The notes under the pieces are model-generated. The model was not told the DNA's origin and did no database searches. It worked only from the letters and a program-made list of their open reading frames with translations. 14,157 nucleotides of DNA from an uncultured Blautia sp. (GTDB lineage Bacteria; Bacillota; Clostridia; Lachnospirales; Lachnospiraceae), in NCBI GenBank assembly GCA_934394545.1, contig CAKRRG010000071.1, positions 1-14,157 of the forward strand. Reading direction: 5' to 3'. Position numbers and translations under genes: made by a program. Shown here one piece after another: positions 7,641 through 14,157 of the stretch. Every line of letters starts with the position of its first letter. Positions within the stretch are counted from its first letter, which is position 1.

Positions 7641-9433
7641 ACGTCTTCTTTATGTACCTTTTTCAGTCTTACAACTGCGATGGTACCTCCTCCCGTTCTT
7701 TTTTCATAGTGCAGACCGTACTCATCCCCATAAGCAATTTTAATGCGGTCATTTACATTCAAAATTCCATAGGCCTCGACTTTTGAATCCCGTTCCTTCA
7801 TTTTAAGCCAGGAGTTTAACTGTTCCATTTTTTCCTCACTCATCCCGGCTCCATCGTCCTCTACAACCAGAACAAATGCTTCATTCTCTTCTGAAAAAGC
7901 GCGTATCCAAATGGTTCCATGATATTCCTCCGACTCCTTAATTCCATGGTAAAGTGCATTTTCCACCAAAGGCTGCAGACAGATTTTCAGCATCATATAT
8001 TTTTCCAGACCTTTTTCAATCTGGGTTTTGTACTCAAAAAGATCTTCATATCGTACTTTTTGAATATCCAGATATTTTTGTACCATCAGGACTTCCTGCT
8101 CTACTGAAATATATTCCTTTCCCTGGCTGAGACTGATCCTGAAAAATCCAGACAACGCAAGCACCATGTCTACAATATCCTGAGCATGATACTGTTTTGC
8201 CATCCATTGAATGGTATCCAGTGTATTATAAAGAAAGTGCGGCTTAATCTGTTCGTGCAGTATTTTTAGTTCCGCCTCTCTTTTATTTTTCTGCTCCTGA
8301 TAAACCATCTGAAGAAGTTCATTGATTTTTTCCACCATTGCATTAAAGGAATCTCCAAGCTGTCTGATTTCCCCTTTGCAATGATTCTCGAAATGTACCG
8401 TCATATCTCCGGTCTGTGCTTTCTTCATAAGCTTTGACAACGCTGAAATAGGTTTGGTAAAGGATGCAGAAAAAGCCACTGTAATAACTGCCGCAAAAAT
8501 CATGATCACCACTGCGATCCATCTGGAAACACTTCTTACCCTAGCCGCTCCCTCAATGGTTTTTCCCCAGTCAAAAACACCAACAGCTGTAAGATCTGTG
8601 TATCCGGAATGTGTATAAATGACATTATAATCTTTTCCCTTGATCCGACATCGTACTCTTCCGTTGCTTCCATCCATTACCCAGACAGGATTCATTCGAT
8701 ATACGACCTCATTTTTCGGCGCATACAATACATGTCCACGACTGTCCTGAATATAACCAAATCCTGTCTGTCCCATAGTAATATCTTCTACAAGATTCTG
8801 AATACTTTTCAAATCCAAATCAATCAGAATCACACCAATTCCCTCTCCGGTCTGATCATCTGTAACTAACTTAGCTGTACTTACATAACTATCCGTACTG
8901 TAGTTTTTCCAGTTTTTCAGATTTCGTCCCAGACTGCTGGTGCTTAAAACCAGTCTGCCATCTCCATTTACAGCCTCCTGGTACCATTTTTCCCCTGTAA
9001 GAGGTAATTTTTTGATTCGATAAGAATCGTTTGATAAATATTGTCCTTTCGCACTTACCACCACAATATTTAAATACTCGGTGTATGTTTTTGAATAATC
9101 TAATAATAAATTTCGTACCAGACCTTCTAATTCTACACGGCTGGCCTGTTGATTTTCAGTATCAACCTTCAAATAATCCTGCACTGCAGACTGTTTCCCC
9201 AATACCTCTATATTATCTGACACGGACTGAAAAATAAGATCCAGTGATTTCAGAACCTGATTTTGGATTTCCATAGTATTGGCATAAGACTTTTCTTCAA
9301 TGGATTCCAGATAAATATAATTACCTGCAGCTGTCAAAACCAGTGTAACCAATAAAAGGAGCCCACAGTTCAACACGATCATTTTGAACAGCATATTTTC
9401 CGGATGCAGAATATTTTTCAGTTTACGGAACAT
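7625..9433 (-). CDS. Sensor histidine kinase, Cache-HAMP-His_kinase (YesM/LytS-like)
   Basis: 602 residues. Membrane segment about 16-42; extracellular domain about 43-303 with the 'WYQEAVNGDG' and 'GYIQDSRGHVLYAPK' strands typical of double Cache sensors; second membrane segment about 305-325; HAMP about 326-378; His_kinase (PF06580-type) with phospho-acceptor H399 in 'HFLYNTL'; ATPase with N-box 'LVENALYHGI' (489-498), G1 'DDGAGM' (526-531) and G2 'GILNVNDRI' (556-564). It would autophosphorylate in the cytoplasm and pass phosphate to D55 of the overlapping regulator. A clear AAAGGAG ribosome site precedes the ATG, and a near-consensus promoter lies 30 bp upstream. A full Cache domain next to a binding-protein partner is notable: described LytS partners of XylFII sense mainly through the binding protein. 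Cache ligand unknown. Confidence 0.93.
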   Translation of the reverse strand: MFRKLKNILHPENMLFKMIVLNCGLLLLVTLVLTAAGNYIYLESIEEKSYANTMEIQNQVLKSLDLIFQSVSDNIEVLGKQSAVQDYLKVDTENQQASRVELEGLVRNLLLDYSKTYTEYLNIVVVSAKGQYLSNDSYRIKKLPLTGEKWYQEAVNGDGRLVLSTSSLGRNLKNWKNYSTDSYVSTAKLVTDDQTGEGIGVILIDLDLKSIQNLVEDITMGQTGFGYIQDSRGHVLYAPKNEVVYRMNPVWVMDGSNGRVRCRIKGKDYNVIYTHSGYTDLTAVGVFDWGKTIEGAARVRSVSRWIAVVIMIFAAVITVAFSASFTKPISALSKLMKKAQTGDMTVHFENHCKGEIRQLGDSFNAMVEKINELLQMVYQEQKNKREAELKILHEQIKPHFLYNTLDTIQWMAKQYHAQDIVDMVLALSGFFRISLSQGKEYISVEQEVLMVQKYLDIQKVRYEDLFEYKTQIEKGLEKYMMLKICLQPLVENALYHGIKESEEYHGTIWIRAFSEENEAFVLVVEDDGAGMSEEKMEQLNSWLKMKERDSKVEAYGILNVNDRIKIAYGDEYGLHYEKRTGGGTIAVVRLKKVHKEDVCGKC

Positions 9434-9462
9434 AGTTTCTCCTTTTGTCTGTCATTTCTTTT

Positions 9463-9491
9463 ATGATATAGTAATTATAAATACATGTCAA
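9463..9491 (-). promoter_or_regulatory. Sigma-A-type promoter of the sensory operon
   Basis: On the - strand, a perfect -35 TTGACA (9486-9491), 17-base spacer and -10 TATCAT (9463-9468). Predicted transcript start is about 9456, giving a leader of some 23 bases that contains the AAAGGAG site of the kinase. This suggests constant expression of the sensor genes independent of the transporter operon. On the + strand an overlapping TGAAAAAC (9493-9500) resembles the TGAAAA repeats upstream of the ABC operon, but it may be chance. Confidence 0.85.
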
Positions 9492-9510
9492 TGAAAAACC
9501 TGTAACGTGC

Positions 9511-9543
9511 AAAACAGGAACAGCCAAAACTGTTCCTGCTTTT
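9511..9543. terminator. Two-way intrinsic terminator after the ABC operon
   Basis: Perfect 9-bp arms CAGGAACAG (9515-9523) and CTGTTCCTG (9530-9538) around a 6-base loop. On the - strand, an A-rich stretch precedes the stem and TTTT (9511-9514) follows. On the + strand it is followed by CTTTTATTTTTA. It separates the SBP gene (stop at 9589-9591) from the promoter of the kinase gene. Confidence 0.85.
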
Positions 9544-9588
9544 ATTTTTAGTAATATTTAATTTTTTCGACTAATCAAATGAATCTGA

Positions 9589-10563
9589 TCATTCAGCTGA
9601 TCCACCGTATTTTTCCAGAAGCTCTTCTGCATTGTCTGGAATAACGATTTCGGAAGTAAGAGTGAGAGTTTTGTCAAGCTCTTTTCCTTCAACCAGAAGC
9701 TGATATGCACTTTCGATAGCCTCTGCACCACCAGTAGGATAAACCTGAGTCATGCTAAGTCTTCCGTCCATAACGCTTCTGATTCCACCGTCAGGAGTAG
9801 GAAGTCCATCAAATCCAACGAAAAGGATATCTCCTTCTCTTCCTGCATTCTTAGCTGCAATATATGCACCCTCTGCCATAGGATCGTTCAGTGCCAGGAA
9901 CAGATCAATATCATCATTTGTCTGAAGCATTTCTTCTGCAACTGTGATTGCTTTTTCACGAAGCCAGTCTGCATTGTTTACTGCAACAATCTCGATTTTG
10001 TCATTTTTCTTAATTCCTTCACGGAAACCGTTGTCTCTGTCAATTCCACCGGAGGTTCCTTCAAGGCCTTTGATCTCGCATACTTTTCCACCATCCGGAA
10101 GAAGTGTATCCGCAACATATTCTCCTGCAATACGGCCCATATCTACATTATCAGCACCGATAAACTGTGTATATTTGTCTCCATCAATCTTTCTGTCAAG
10201 AAGGATAACCGGAATTCCAGCATCATAAGCTGCGCTTACTGCATTGGTAAGAGGAGTTGCTTCGTTAGGAGAGGTAATGATAAGATCCACACCCATCTGT
10301 ACGAAGTTTTCAATATCTGCGATCTGTTTAGAGTTGTCCTGAGCTGCATCTGCATAAATCACTTCAAACTCAGGATATTTCTCTGCTGCCATAGCAATCT
10401 GGTCATTCATTGCAACACGCCACGGCTCACCCAGATTACACTGTGACATTCCGATCACATATTTGTCTTTTTTCTCTGCTGCACTGACTGTAACTGTTCC
10501 TGCTGCCAGAACAGAAACTCCCATAGCTGCTGTCAAAAGGATACTGATCATCTTTTTATTCAT
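9589..10563 (-). CDS. Sugar ABC transporter substrate-binding protein (RbsB/YtfQ-like)
   Basis: 324 residues: Sec signal peptide (basic start, hydrophobic core about 5-22, AxA-like cleavage after S27-A28) then a type-1 periplasmic-binding fold. Expected sugar-contact positions are present: 'EPW' (46-48), 'LLDR' (121-124), R176 before 'DNGF', N226-D227, and D252 in 'GFDG'. The sequence style ('SPNEATPL', 'IPVILLDR', C-terminal 'LTLTSEIVIPD') recalls E. coli YtfQ (galactofuranose) more than XylF, but the ligand is not settled. No cysteine sits near the signal peptide end, so there is no lipobox, which is unusual for an SBP of a single-membrane bacterium. It lies last in the ATPase-permease-SBP operon, 103 bp after the permease, and has an AGAAGG ribosome site. 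It delivers a monosaccharide to the permease. Confidence 0.93.
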   Translation of the reverse strand: MNKKMISILLTAAMGVSVLAAGTVTVSAAEKKDKYVIGMSQCNLGEPWRVAMNDQIAMAAEKYPEFEVIYADAAQDNSKQIADIENFVQMGVDLIITSPNEATPLTNAVSAAYDAGIPVILLDRKIDGDKYTQFIGADNVDMGRIAGEYVADTLLPDGGKVCEIKGLEGTSGGIDRDNGFREGIKKNDKIEIVAVNNADWLREKAITVAEEMLQTNDDIDLFLALNDPMAEGAYIAAKNAGREGDILFVGFDGLPTPDGGIRSVMDGRLSMTQVYPTGGAEAIESAYQLLVEGKELDKTLTLTSEIVIPDNAEELLEKYGGSAE

Positions 10564-10604
10564 ACTTACCTTCTTTCTCCGGCATCTCGTTAATTTGTTA
10601 TATA

Positions 10605-10643
10605 AATTTTCAGGAAGCTGCTGCCGGACAGAACCTGAAAATT
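10605..10643 (-). other. Intercistronic hairpin between permease and SBP genes
   Basis: Perfect 10-bp arms AATTTTCAGG (10605-10614) and CCTGAAAATT (10634-10643) with a 19-base loop, inside the 103-bp gap between permease stop and SBP start. There is no U-tract on the - strand. In many sugar operons such hairpins mark RNA processing or protect the mRNA so that the SBP is made in excess over the membrane parts; this function is inferred here. Confidence 0.55.
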
Positions 10644-10666
10644 ATTTCTCTTTCCATTTCTTTTTA

Positions 10667-11647
10667 TCAGTCACTTACTTTATCTGCCTGCATAAATACT
10701 GCGATAATGATAAGGAAACCTTTTACCATCAGCTGCAGGTTTGAGTTAACTCCCTTAAGGCCAAGAACATTATCCAGCATTCCAAGAATCAAAGCACCGA
10801 TCAAAGTACCAACTACAGTTCCTTTTCCACCGGCAAGACTGGTTCCGCCGATTGCACAGGCTGCCACTGCATTCAGTTCATAGCCCTGACCTTCATTTGG
10901 TCCACCCTGACTGATCTGAGCCGCATGGATCATAGCTGCTACAGAAGAAAGCATTGCACAGATCATAAATGCATAAATCTTTATTCTGTCAACTTTGATT
11001 CCTGAAAGATAAGCTGCATTTTTGTTCCCACCAATTGCATATACCTGTCTTCCAAATCTTGTTTTTCCAAGTATGATCTGGAAAATGATAAGAAGTGCAA
11101 TAAAAATAATTGCCGGCACCGGTACGATTCCTCCAAGACGCATCTGAAGTACTTCAAATGCAGGCGGTGCCATTCCTTCTCCTTTACCATAGGCAAGAGG
11201 AATACCAATTCCATTGGCCCAGAATCTGGCAAGTCCTCTGGCAATATTCATAGATGCAAGAGTAACAATAAAAGCCTGTAATTTCAGCTTTGTAATACAG
11301 ATACCATTAAATAAACCAAATAATGCACCGATTCCAAGGCTTACCAAAATAGCAGGAATAAAACCAAGTCCGCTTTTCACCATCAGATAAGCACAACCGG
11401 TTGAAATCAGACCTACAACAGAACCTACAGAAAGATCGATATCTCCCAAAATCAGAATAATAGTCATACCAATGGCAATAATTCCATTTTCTGATACAGC
11501 TCTTAATACATTCATCAGGTTTCTGATATCAAGAAAGTTGTTTTTACCATCTTTTACACAAATAGTAGATGCTACCACAAATATGATAACCAGTGCAATC
11601 ACACTTTGCATCTGTTTGAGCATAGCCTTCATTTTTTTCTTATCCAT
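10667..11647 (-). CDS. Monosaccharide ABC transporter permease (RbsC-like, CUT2)
   Basis: 326 residues from the ATG at 11645-11647, which has a strong AAGGAGGGG ribosome site 7 bases upstream; a longer in-frame start lies inside the ATPase gene and lacks one. The protein is very hydrophobic with about nine to ten membrane segments and belongs to the branched BPD_transp_2 family. Hallmarks are 'LGDIDLSVGS' (67-76), 'GRQVYAIGGNKNAAYLSGI' (199-217, the loop that contacts the ATPase) and 'AIGGTSLAGGKGTVVG' (265-280). It forms a homodimeric channel in the membrane with the ATPase upstream (13-bp gap, ribosome site overlapping its stop) and takes sugar from the SBP downstream. No separate second permease gene is present, as usual for CUT2 systems. 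Specific sugar unknown. Confidence 0.95.
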   Translation of the reverse strand: MDKKKMKAMLKQMQSVIALVIIFVVASTICVKDGKNNFLDIRNLMNVLRAVSENGIIAIGMTIILILGDIDLSVGSVVGLISTGCAYLMVKSGLGFIPAILVSLGIGALFGLFNGICITKLKLQAFIVTLASMNIARGLARFWANGIGIPLAYGKGEGMAPPAFEVLQMRLGGIVPVPAIIFIALLIIFQIILGKTRFGRQVYAIGGNKNAAYLSGIKVDRIKIYAFMICAMLSSVAAMIHAAQISQGGPNEGQGYELNAVAACAIGGTSLAGGKGTVVGTLIGALILGMLDNVLGLKGVNSNLQLMVKGFLIIIAVFMQADKVSD

Positions 11648-11660
11648 CTGTCTCCCCTCC

Positions 11661-13169
11661 TTATTTCGTTGCACTCTGAAGCAGTTTTTCCTGTGTAGCT
11701 TCTTCCTGAGTATACTCACCTGTCAGCTCACCTTCACAGAAAATAACGATTCTGTCAGAAATACCAATTACCTCCGGAAGCTCCGAGGACACTACAATAA
11801 TCGCCATTCCCTGTTTTGCAAGATTATTGATAAGCTGATAAATTTCTGCTTTTGCACCTACATCAATACCACGTGTAGGTTCATCCAAAAGAAGAATCTT
11901 CGGCTCTGTCATCAGCCATCTTCCAAGTACAACCTTCTGCTGGTTACCTCCGGAAAGGGCTTTTGCAGGAGTCTTTGTTCCCTGTGCCTTAACCCGAAGC
12001 GTATCCATCTGTTTATCCCACTCTTTTCTTTCTTCTCCTGTTTTCATAAAAAACTGGGGACTGAACTTTTTTAAAAGGGGAAGAGACATATTTTCTCCAA
12101 TTGACCTTTGGAGTACCAGACCTGTTCCTTTACGATCCTCTGTTGCAAAGGAAATGCCTGCACGAATTGCATCGGCCGGATTTTTAATGGAGACTTCTTT
12201 TCCATCAATAATAACCGTTCCTGTCGTTTCCTTATAATGCACACCTGCAAGACACTCAAAAAATTCTGATCTTCCGGCGCCGGCAAGTCCTGCAATTCCC
12301 AGAACCTCACCATGTCTCACATACAAGGAAATATCTTTCAAAGACCTTCGAAAGCTTCCTACAGGCGGCTTATATGTAAGATTTTTAACTTCTAATGCGA
12401 TCTCACCTTTTTTCGTAGGATCCTTTGGATACTGCTCACTCATATCACGACCTACCATCATACGGATGATCTCATCCTTGGAGGTTTCAGAAGCCTTTAC
12501 CGTATCAATATACATACCGTCACGCATTACAGTAAGCCTGTCCGCAATCTTAAAGATTTCCTCCATTCGATGGGTAATGTAGATGATTCCTTTTCCCTCA
12601 CTTCGAAGCTTACGGATAATCGTGAAAAGCTTGTCTGCTTCTTTTTCGCTGATTGCTGAGGTAGGCTCATCCATAATAATAATCTCTGAATTTAAGGATA
12701 TTGCCTTTGCAATTTCTACCAGCTGTTGTTCTCCGATTCGAAGATCCTTCAGTTTCACTGTGGGATCCACATGCACATCCAGCATCTCAAGATATTTACG
12801 TGCCTCGGCAGACATAGCCTTAAAGTCAACAGAACCATTCTTTTTCTTCATCCATCTGCCAAGAAAAATATTTTCTGCCACACTTAATTCCGGTACGATC
12901 TGAAGTTCCTGATGAATTTTCGATATGCCCAGCTTCTTTGCAGTAATCGGATTAGAAACCGTTACTTTTTCTCCTTTCAGAAAAATTTCGCCTTCCGTTG
13001 GCTGCAAGGAACCGCTGAGAATATTCATCAGTGTTGATTTTCCAGCTCCGTTTTCTCCCATCAGGGCAAGTACCTCACCCGCATAAAGGTCCAGAGAAAC
13101 TGCTTTTAATGCCTGCACGCTGCCGAAAGTTTTACTAATATCCTTCATTCTCAGTAATATCTCTTTCAT
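11661..13169 (-). CDS. Monosaccharide ABC transporter ATPase (RbsA/MglA-like, CUT2)
   Basis: 502 residues from the ATG at 13167-13169, preceded by a perfect AAAGGAGGAACT ribosome site; an in-frame ATG 27 codons earlier reads through the promoter region and is rejected. Two fused nucleotide-binding domains are visible. The first has Walker A 'GENGAGKST' (38-46), Walker B 'IIIMDEPT' (163-170), switch His (200) and the degenerate signature 'LRIGEQQ' (143-149). The second has a degenerate Walker A 'GLAGAGRSE' (294-302), the signature 'LSGGNQQ' (405-411) and Walker B 'ILLLDEPTRG' (425-434). This asymmetry, one good site and one poor one, is normal for RbsA/XylG/MglA proteins. It powers uptake of a monosaccharide together with the permease and SBP genes that follow. 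First gene of its operon. Confidence 0.96.
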   Translation of the reverse strand: MKEILLRMKDISKTFGSVQALKAVSLDLYAGEVLALMGENGAGKSTLMNILSGSLQPTEGEIFLKGEKVTVSNPITAKKLGISKIHQELQIVPELSVAENIFLGRWMKKKNGSVDFKAMSAEARKYLEMLDVHVDPTVKLKDLRIGEQQLVEIAKAISLNSEIIIMDEPTSAISEKEADKLFTIIRKLRSEGKGIIYITHRMEEIFKIADRLTVMRDGMYIDTVKASETSKDEIIRMMVGRDMSEQYPKDPTKKGEIALEVKNLTYKPPVGSFRRSLKDISLYVRHGEVLGIAGLAGAGRSEFFECLAGVHYKETTGTVIIDGKEVSIKNPADAIRAGISFATEDRKGTGLVLQRSIGENMSLPLLKKFSPQFFMKTGEERKEWDKQMDTLRVKAQGTKTPAKALSGGNQQKVVLGRWLMTEPKILLLDEPTRGIDVGAKAEIYQLINNLAKQGMAIIVVSSELPEVIGISDRIVIFCEGELTGEYTQEEATQEKLLQSATK

Positions 13170-13205
13170 AGTTCCTCCTTTTCTTTTCTCGTTCAAGATA
13201 TATTT

Positions 13206-13239
13206 ATTATACACAAACCTACATCTATTGGCTTTCCAA
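13206..13239 (-). promoter_or_regulatory. Proximal promoter of the ABC operon with operator-like palindrome
   Basis: On the - strand a perfect -10 TATAAT (13206-13211) lies 36 bases before the ATPase ATG. With a 17-base spacer the -35 is AAGCCA, only 3 of 6 matches, which is typical of activator-dependent promoters. A palindrome TTGGAAAGCCAA (read on the - strand, TTGG-N4-CCAA) at 13228-13239 covers this -35. A-rich tracts at about 13250-13268 lie where an UP element could be. No clear CcpA (cre) site is seen. Confidence 0.55.
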
Positions 13240-13270
13240 AAATCCGTCATTTTTTTATATTTTTTTTACC

Positions 13271-13308
13271 TTTTCAGTTATTATATGTCTGTTTTTCACA
13301 TATTTCAT
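13271..13308 (-). promoter_or_regulatory. Distal promoter candidate and TGAAAA direct repeats
   Basis: A second -10 TATAAT (13280-13285) with -35 ATGAAA (13303-13308, 4 of 6) and a 17-base spacer. TGAAAA occurs at 13293-13298 and again at 13271-13276, 22 bases apart, about two helix turns, the geometry AraC-type dimers use. This could be the regulator's operator, a second promoter, or chance in AT-rich DNA. Confidence 0.35.
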
Positions 13309-13332
13309 TTGTATGAGTAAATAAAAATATGC

Positions 13333-13375
13333 AAAAAAACAGAACGCATCTGAAGTTTTTCAAATACGCTCTGTT
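13333..13375 (-). terminator. Strong intrinsic terminator after nadA
   Basis: A 17-bp stem without bulges (13338-13354 with 13359-13375, including three G-U pairs) with a 4-base loop, followed on the - strand by seven T (13333-13339, partly overlapping the stem). It ends transcription from nadA and insulates the ABC operon promoter. No gene is seen between here and the nadA stop. Confidence 0.92.
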
Positions 13376-13412
13376 AACGCAAAGAGGCATGCTCAATCAC
13401 ATTTAATCTTTT

Positions 13413-14003
13413 TTATTCTCCCAACGTCAGCATGGTGTCAATACAAGCCTTCGCCTTTTCTCTTACCTCATCATCCAGTATGATCTCTTCTCCGCCCTGA
13501 CCGCGGACACAATTATAAACATCCATTAAAGTCGTCAGTTTCATATTATGGCATACACAGTCCTTAGACAGCGGATAGAATTTCTTATCCGGACACTCAA
13601 ACTGAAGATGCTGAACAATGCTGTTCTCCGTACCGATGATAAATTCTTTGGCATCGCTTTCTTTGGCATATTTCATAATTCCGGTAGTGCTTCCAATATA
13701 GTCAGCCATTGCAGAAACCTCCGGCAGACATTCCGGATGAACCAGGAATTTCGCATCTGGATGGGCTGCTCTTGCCTTCTTCACATCTCTTACAGACATT
13801 CTAAGATGAGTCGGACATCCGCCGTGAACGAACTTAAAGGTCTTCTCTGGCACCTGTTTCTCCACCCATGCACCCAGATTGCAGTCCGGGATAAATAAAA
13901 TCTTGTCATTCTTAATATTTTTTACAATCTTCACTGCGGAAGAAGATGTGACACATACATCACAAATTGTTTTCAGCTCAGAAGTGGTATTAATATACGC
14001 CAC
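13413..14003 (-). pseudogene. nadA: Quinolinate synthase NadA, N-terminal domain missing
   Basis: The 196 residues read from GTG 14001-14003 match domains 2 and 3 of NadA, which makes quinolinate from iminoaspartate and dihydroxyacetone phosphate for NAD synthesis: 'TSSSAVKIV' (19-27), 'GGCPTH' with cluster Cys (63), 'HPE' (89-91), 'GSTTGIM' (104-110) and 'CHNMK' with cluster Cys (151). Full NadA is about 300 residues or more; the first domain with the remaining cluster Cys is absent. Upstream, the same frame runs 42 more codons to a TAA (14130-14132), with no ATG, GTG or TTG start and no ribosome site at the GTG. NadA-like sequence starts near 14021 ('NPDYTVV'). So this is a truncated, probably non-functional copy, or a junction made in assembly near a contig end. 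A frameshift was looked for in the other two frames and no NadA sequence was seen. Confidence 0.75.
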
Positions 14004-14021
14004 AACAGTATAATCAGGATT

Positions 14022-14157
14022 GTTATGATAAACAAATCTTTTTCCGAGGCGGATACCTTTTTCTGCAATCCATTTATTACCAGATGCAGATAAATAAAGT
14101 CTGCCGAAAATTAAAACAGAAATACAAATTTAAATATGATATCAATGCAATCCTTTC
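14022..14157. other. Unrecognised sequence upstream of the nadA fragment
   Basis: This 136-bp end of the window holds no complete gene. On the - strand, 14022-14129 encodes 36 sense codons fused in frame to nadA, with a part near 14040-14080 ('NKWIAEKGIRLGKR') that looks coding but not like NadA. The rest is AT-rich. Origin unknown. Confidence 0.5.

Noticed and set aside
11648..11719. 24-residue N-terminal extension of the permease
   Set aside because: It lies within the ATPase gene end and lacks a ribosome site; the ATG at 11645-11647 has AAGGAGGGG at good spacing and the usual permease start.
11472..12074. 200-codon + strand frame across the permease and ATPase genes
   Set aside because: It overlaps two well-supported genes, is rich in Phe/Leu/Cys as expected of antisense reading, and shows no domain.
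13170..13250. 27-residue N-terminal extension of the ABC ATPase
   Set aside because: It reads through the -10 box and ribosome site; the ATG at 13167-13169 has a perfect AAAGGAGG and gives the normal family N-terminus.
13170..13412. CcpA (cre) site upstream of the ABC operon
   Set aside because: No sequence matching the TGNAANCGNNNNCA core was found near either candidate promoter.
1..14157. CRISPR array, tRNA, rRNA, insertion sequence or prophage genes
   Set aside because: No regularly spaced short repeats, RNA gene signatures, transposase or phage proteins are seen on either strand.

Overview
The window looks like chromosomal DNA of an anaerobic Gram-positive Clostridia member, most likely a gut Lachnospiraceae. 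Supporting signs are AT-rich DNA with strong AGGAGG-type ribosome sites, a YesM/YesN-type two-component pair, a CUT2 sugar ABC transporter, and a surface protein ending in lysine-rich bacterial Ig-like domains. This is inference from gene style; no marker gene fixes the genus.

Layout, left to right. (1) Positions 2-4264, + strand: the 3' part of a very large surface protein, truncated by the window edge. It is built of alternating PPC-like and Ig-like beta domains, a CxxC repeat block and two lysine-rich Big_2-type domains. (2) A 224-bp convergent gap with a long palindromic stem. (3) Everything from 4489 rightwards is on the - strand, so it is read right to left. At the far right is a 3' fragment of quinolinate synthase (nadA) whose N-terminal domain is missing, followed by a strong intrinsic terminator. 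Next come a promoter region and a three-gene ABC operon: ATPase, permease, then substrate-binding protein (SBP), which ends at a two-way terminator. Then a near-consensus promoter (TTGACA-N17-TATCAT) drives a histidine kinase, an overlapping AraC-type response regulator, and a membrane-anchored paralog of the SBP. Last is a U32-peptidase-like, cysteine-rich protein with its own likely promoter.

How the parts probably work together: kinase, regulator and anchored binding protein form a three-component sensory system like the described XylFII-LytS-YesN xylose systems of clostridia. The sensed monosaccharide would activate the adjacent ABC importer through the AraC-type regulator. The anchored sensor and the transporter SBP are clearly homologous along their length, yet the sensor has lost the Asp-Arg pair that in RbsB-type proteins holds the sugar. 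The kinase also has a full Cache-type extracellular domain, so two inputs are possible. The sugar itself cannot be read from the sequence, and no catabolic gene (kinase, isomerase) lies in the window.

The least explained items are the sensor's changed binding pocket, the missing lipobox on the SBP, the U32-like Fe-S-type protein, the palindromic element at 4314-4376 and the broken 5' end of nadA. I see no CRISPR array, tRNA, rRNA, insertion sequence or phage gene.
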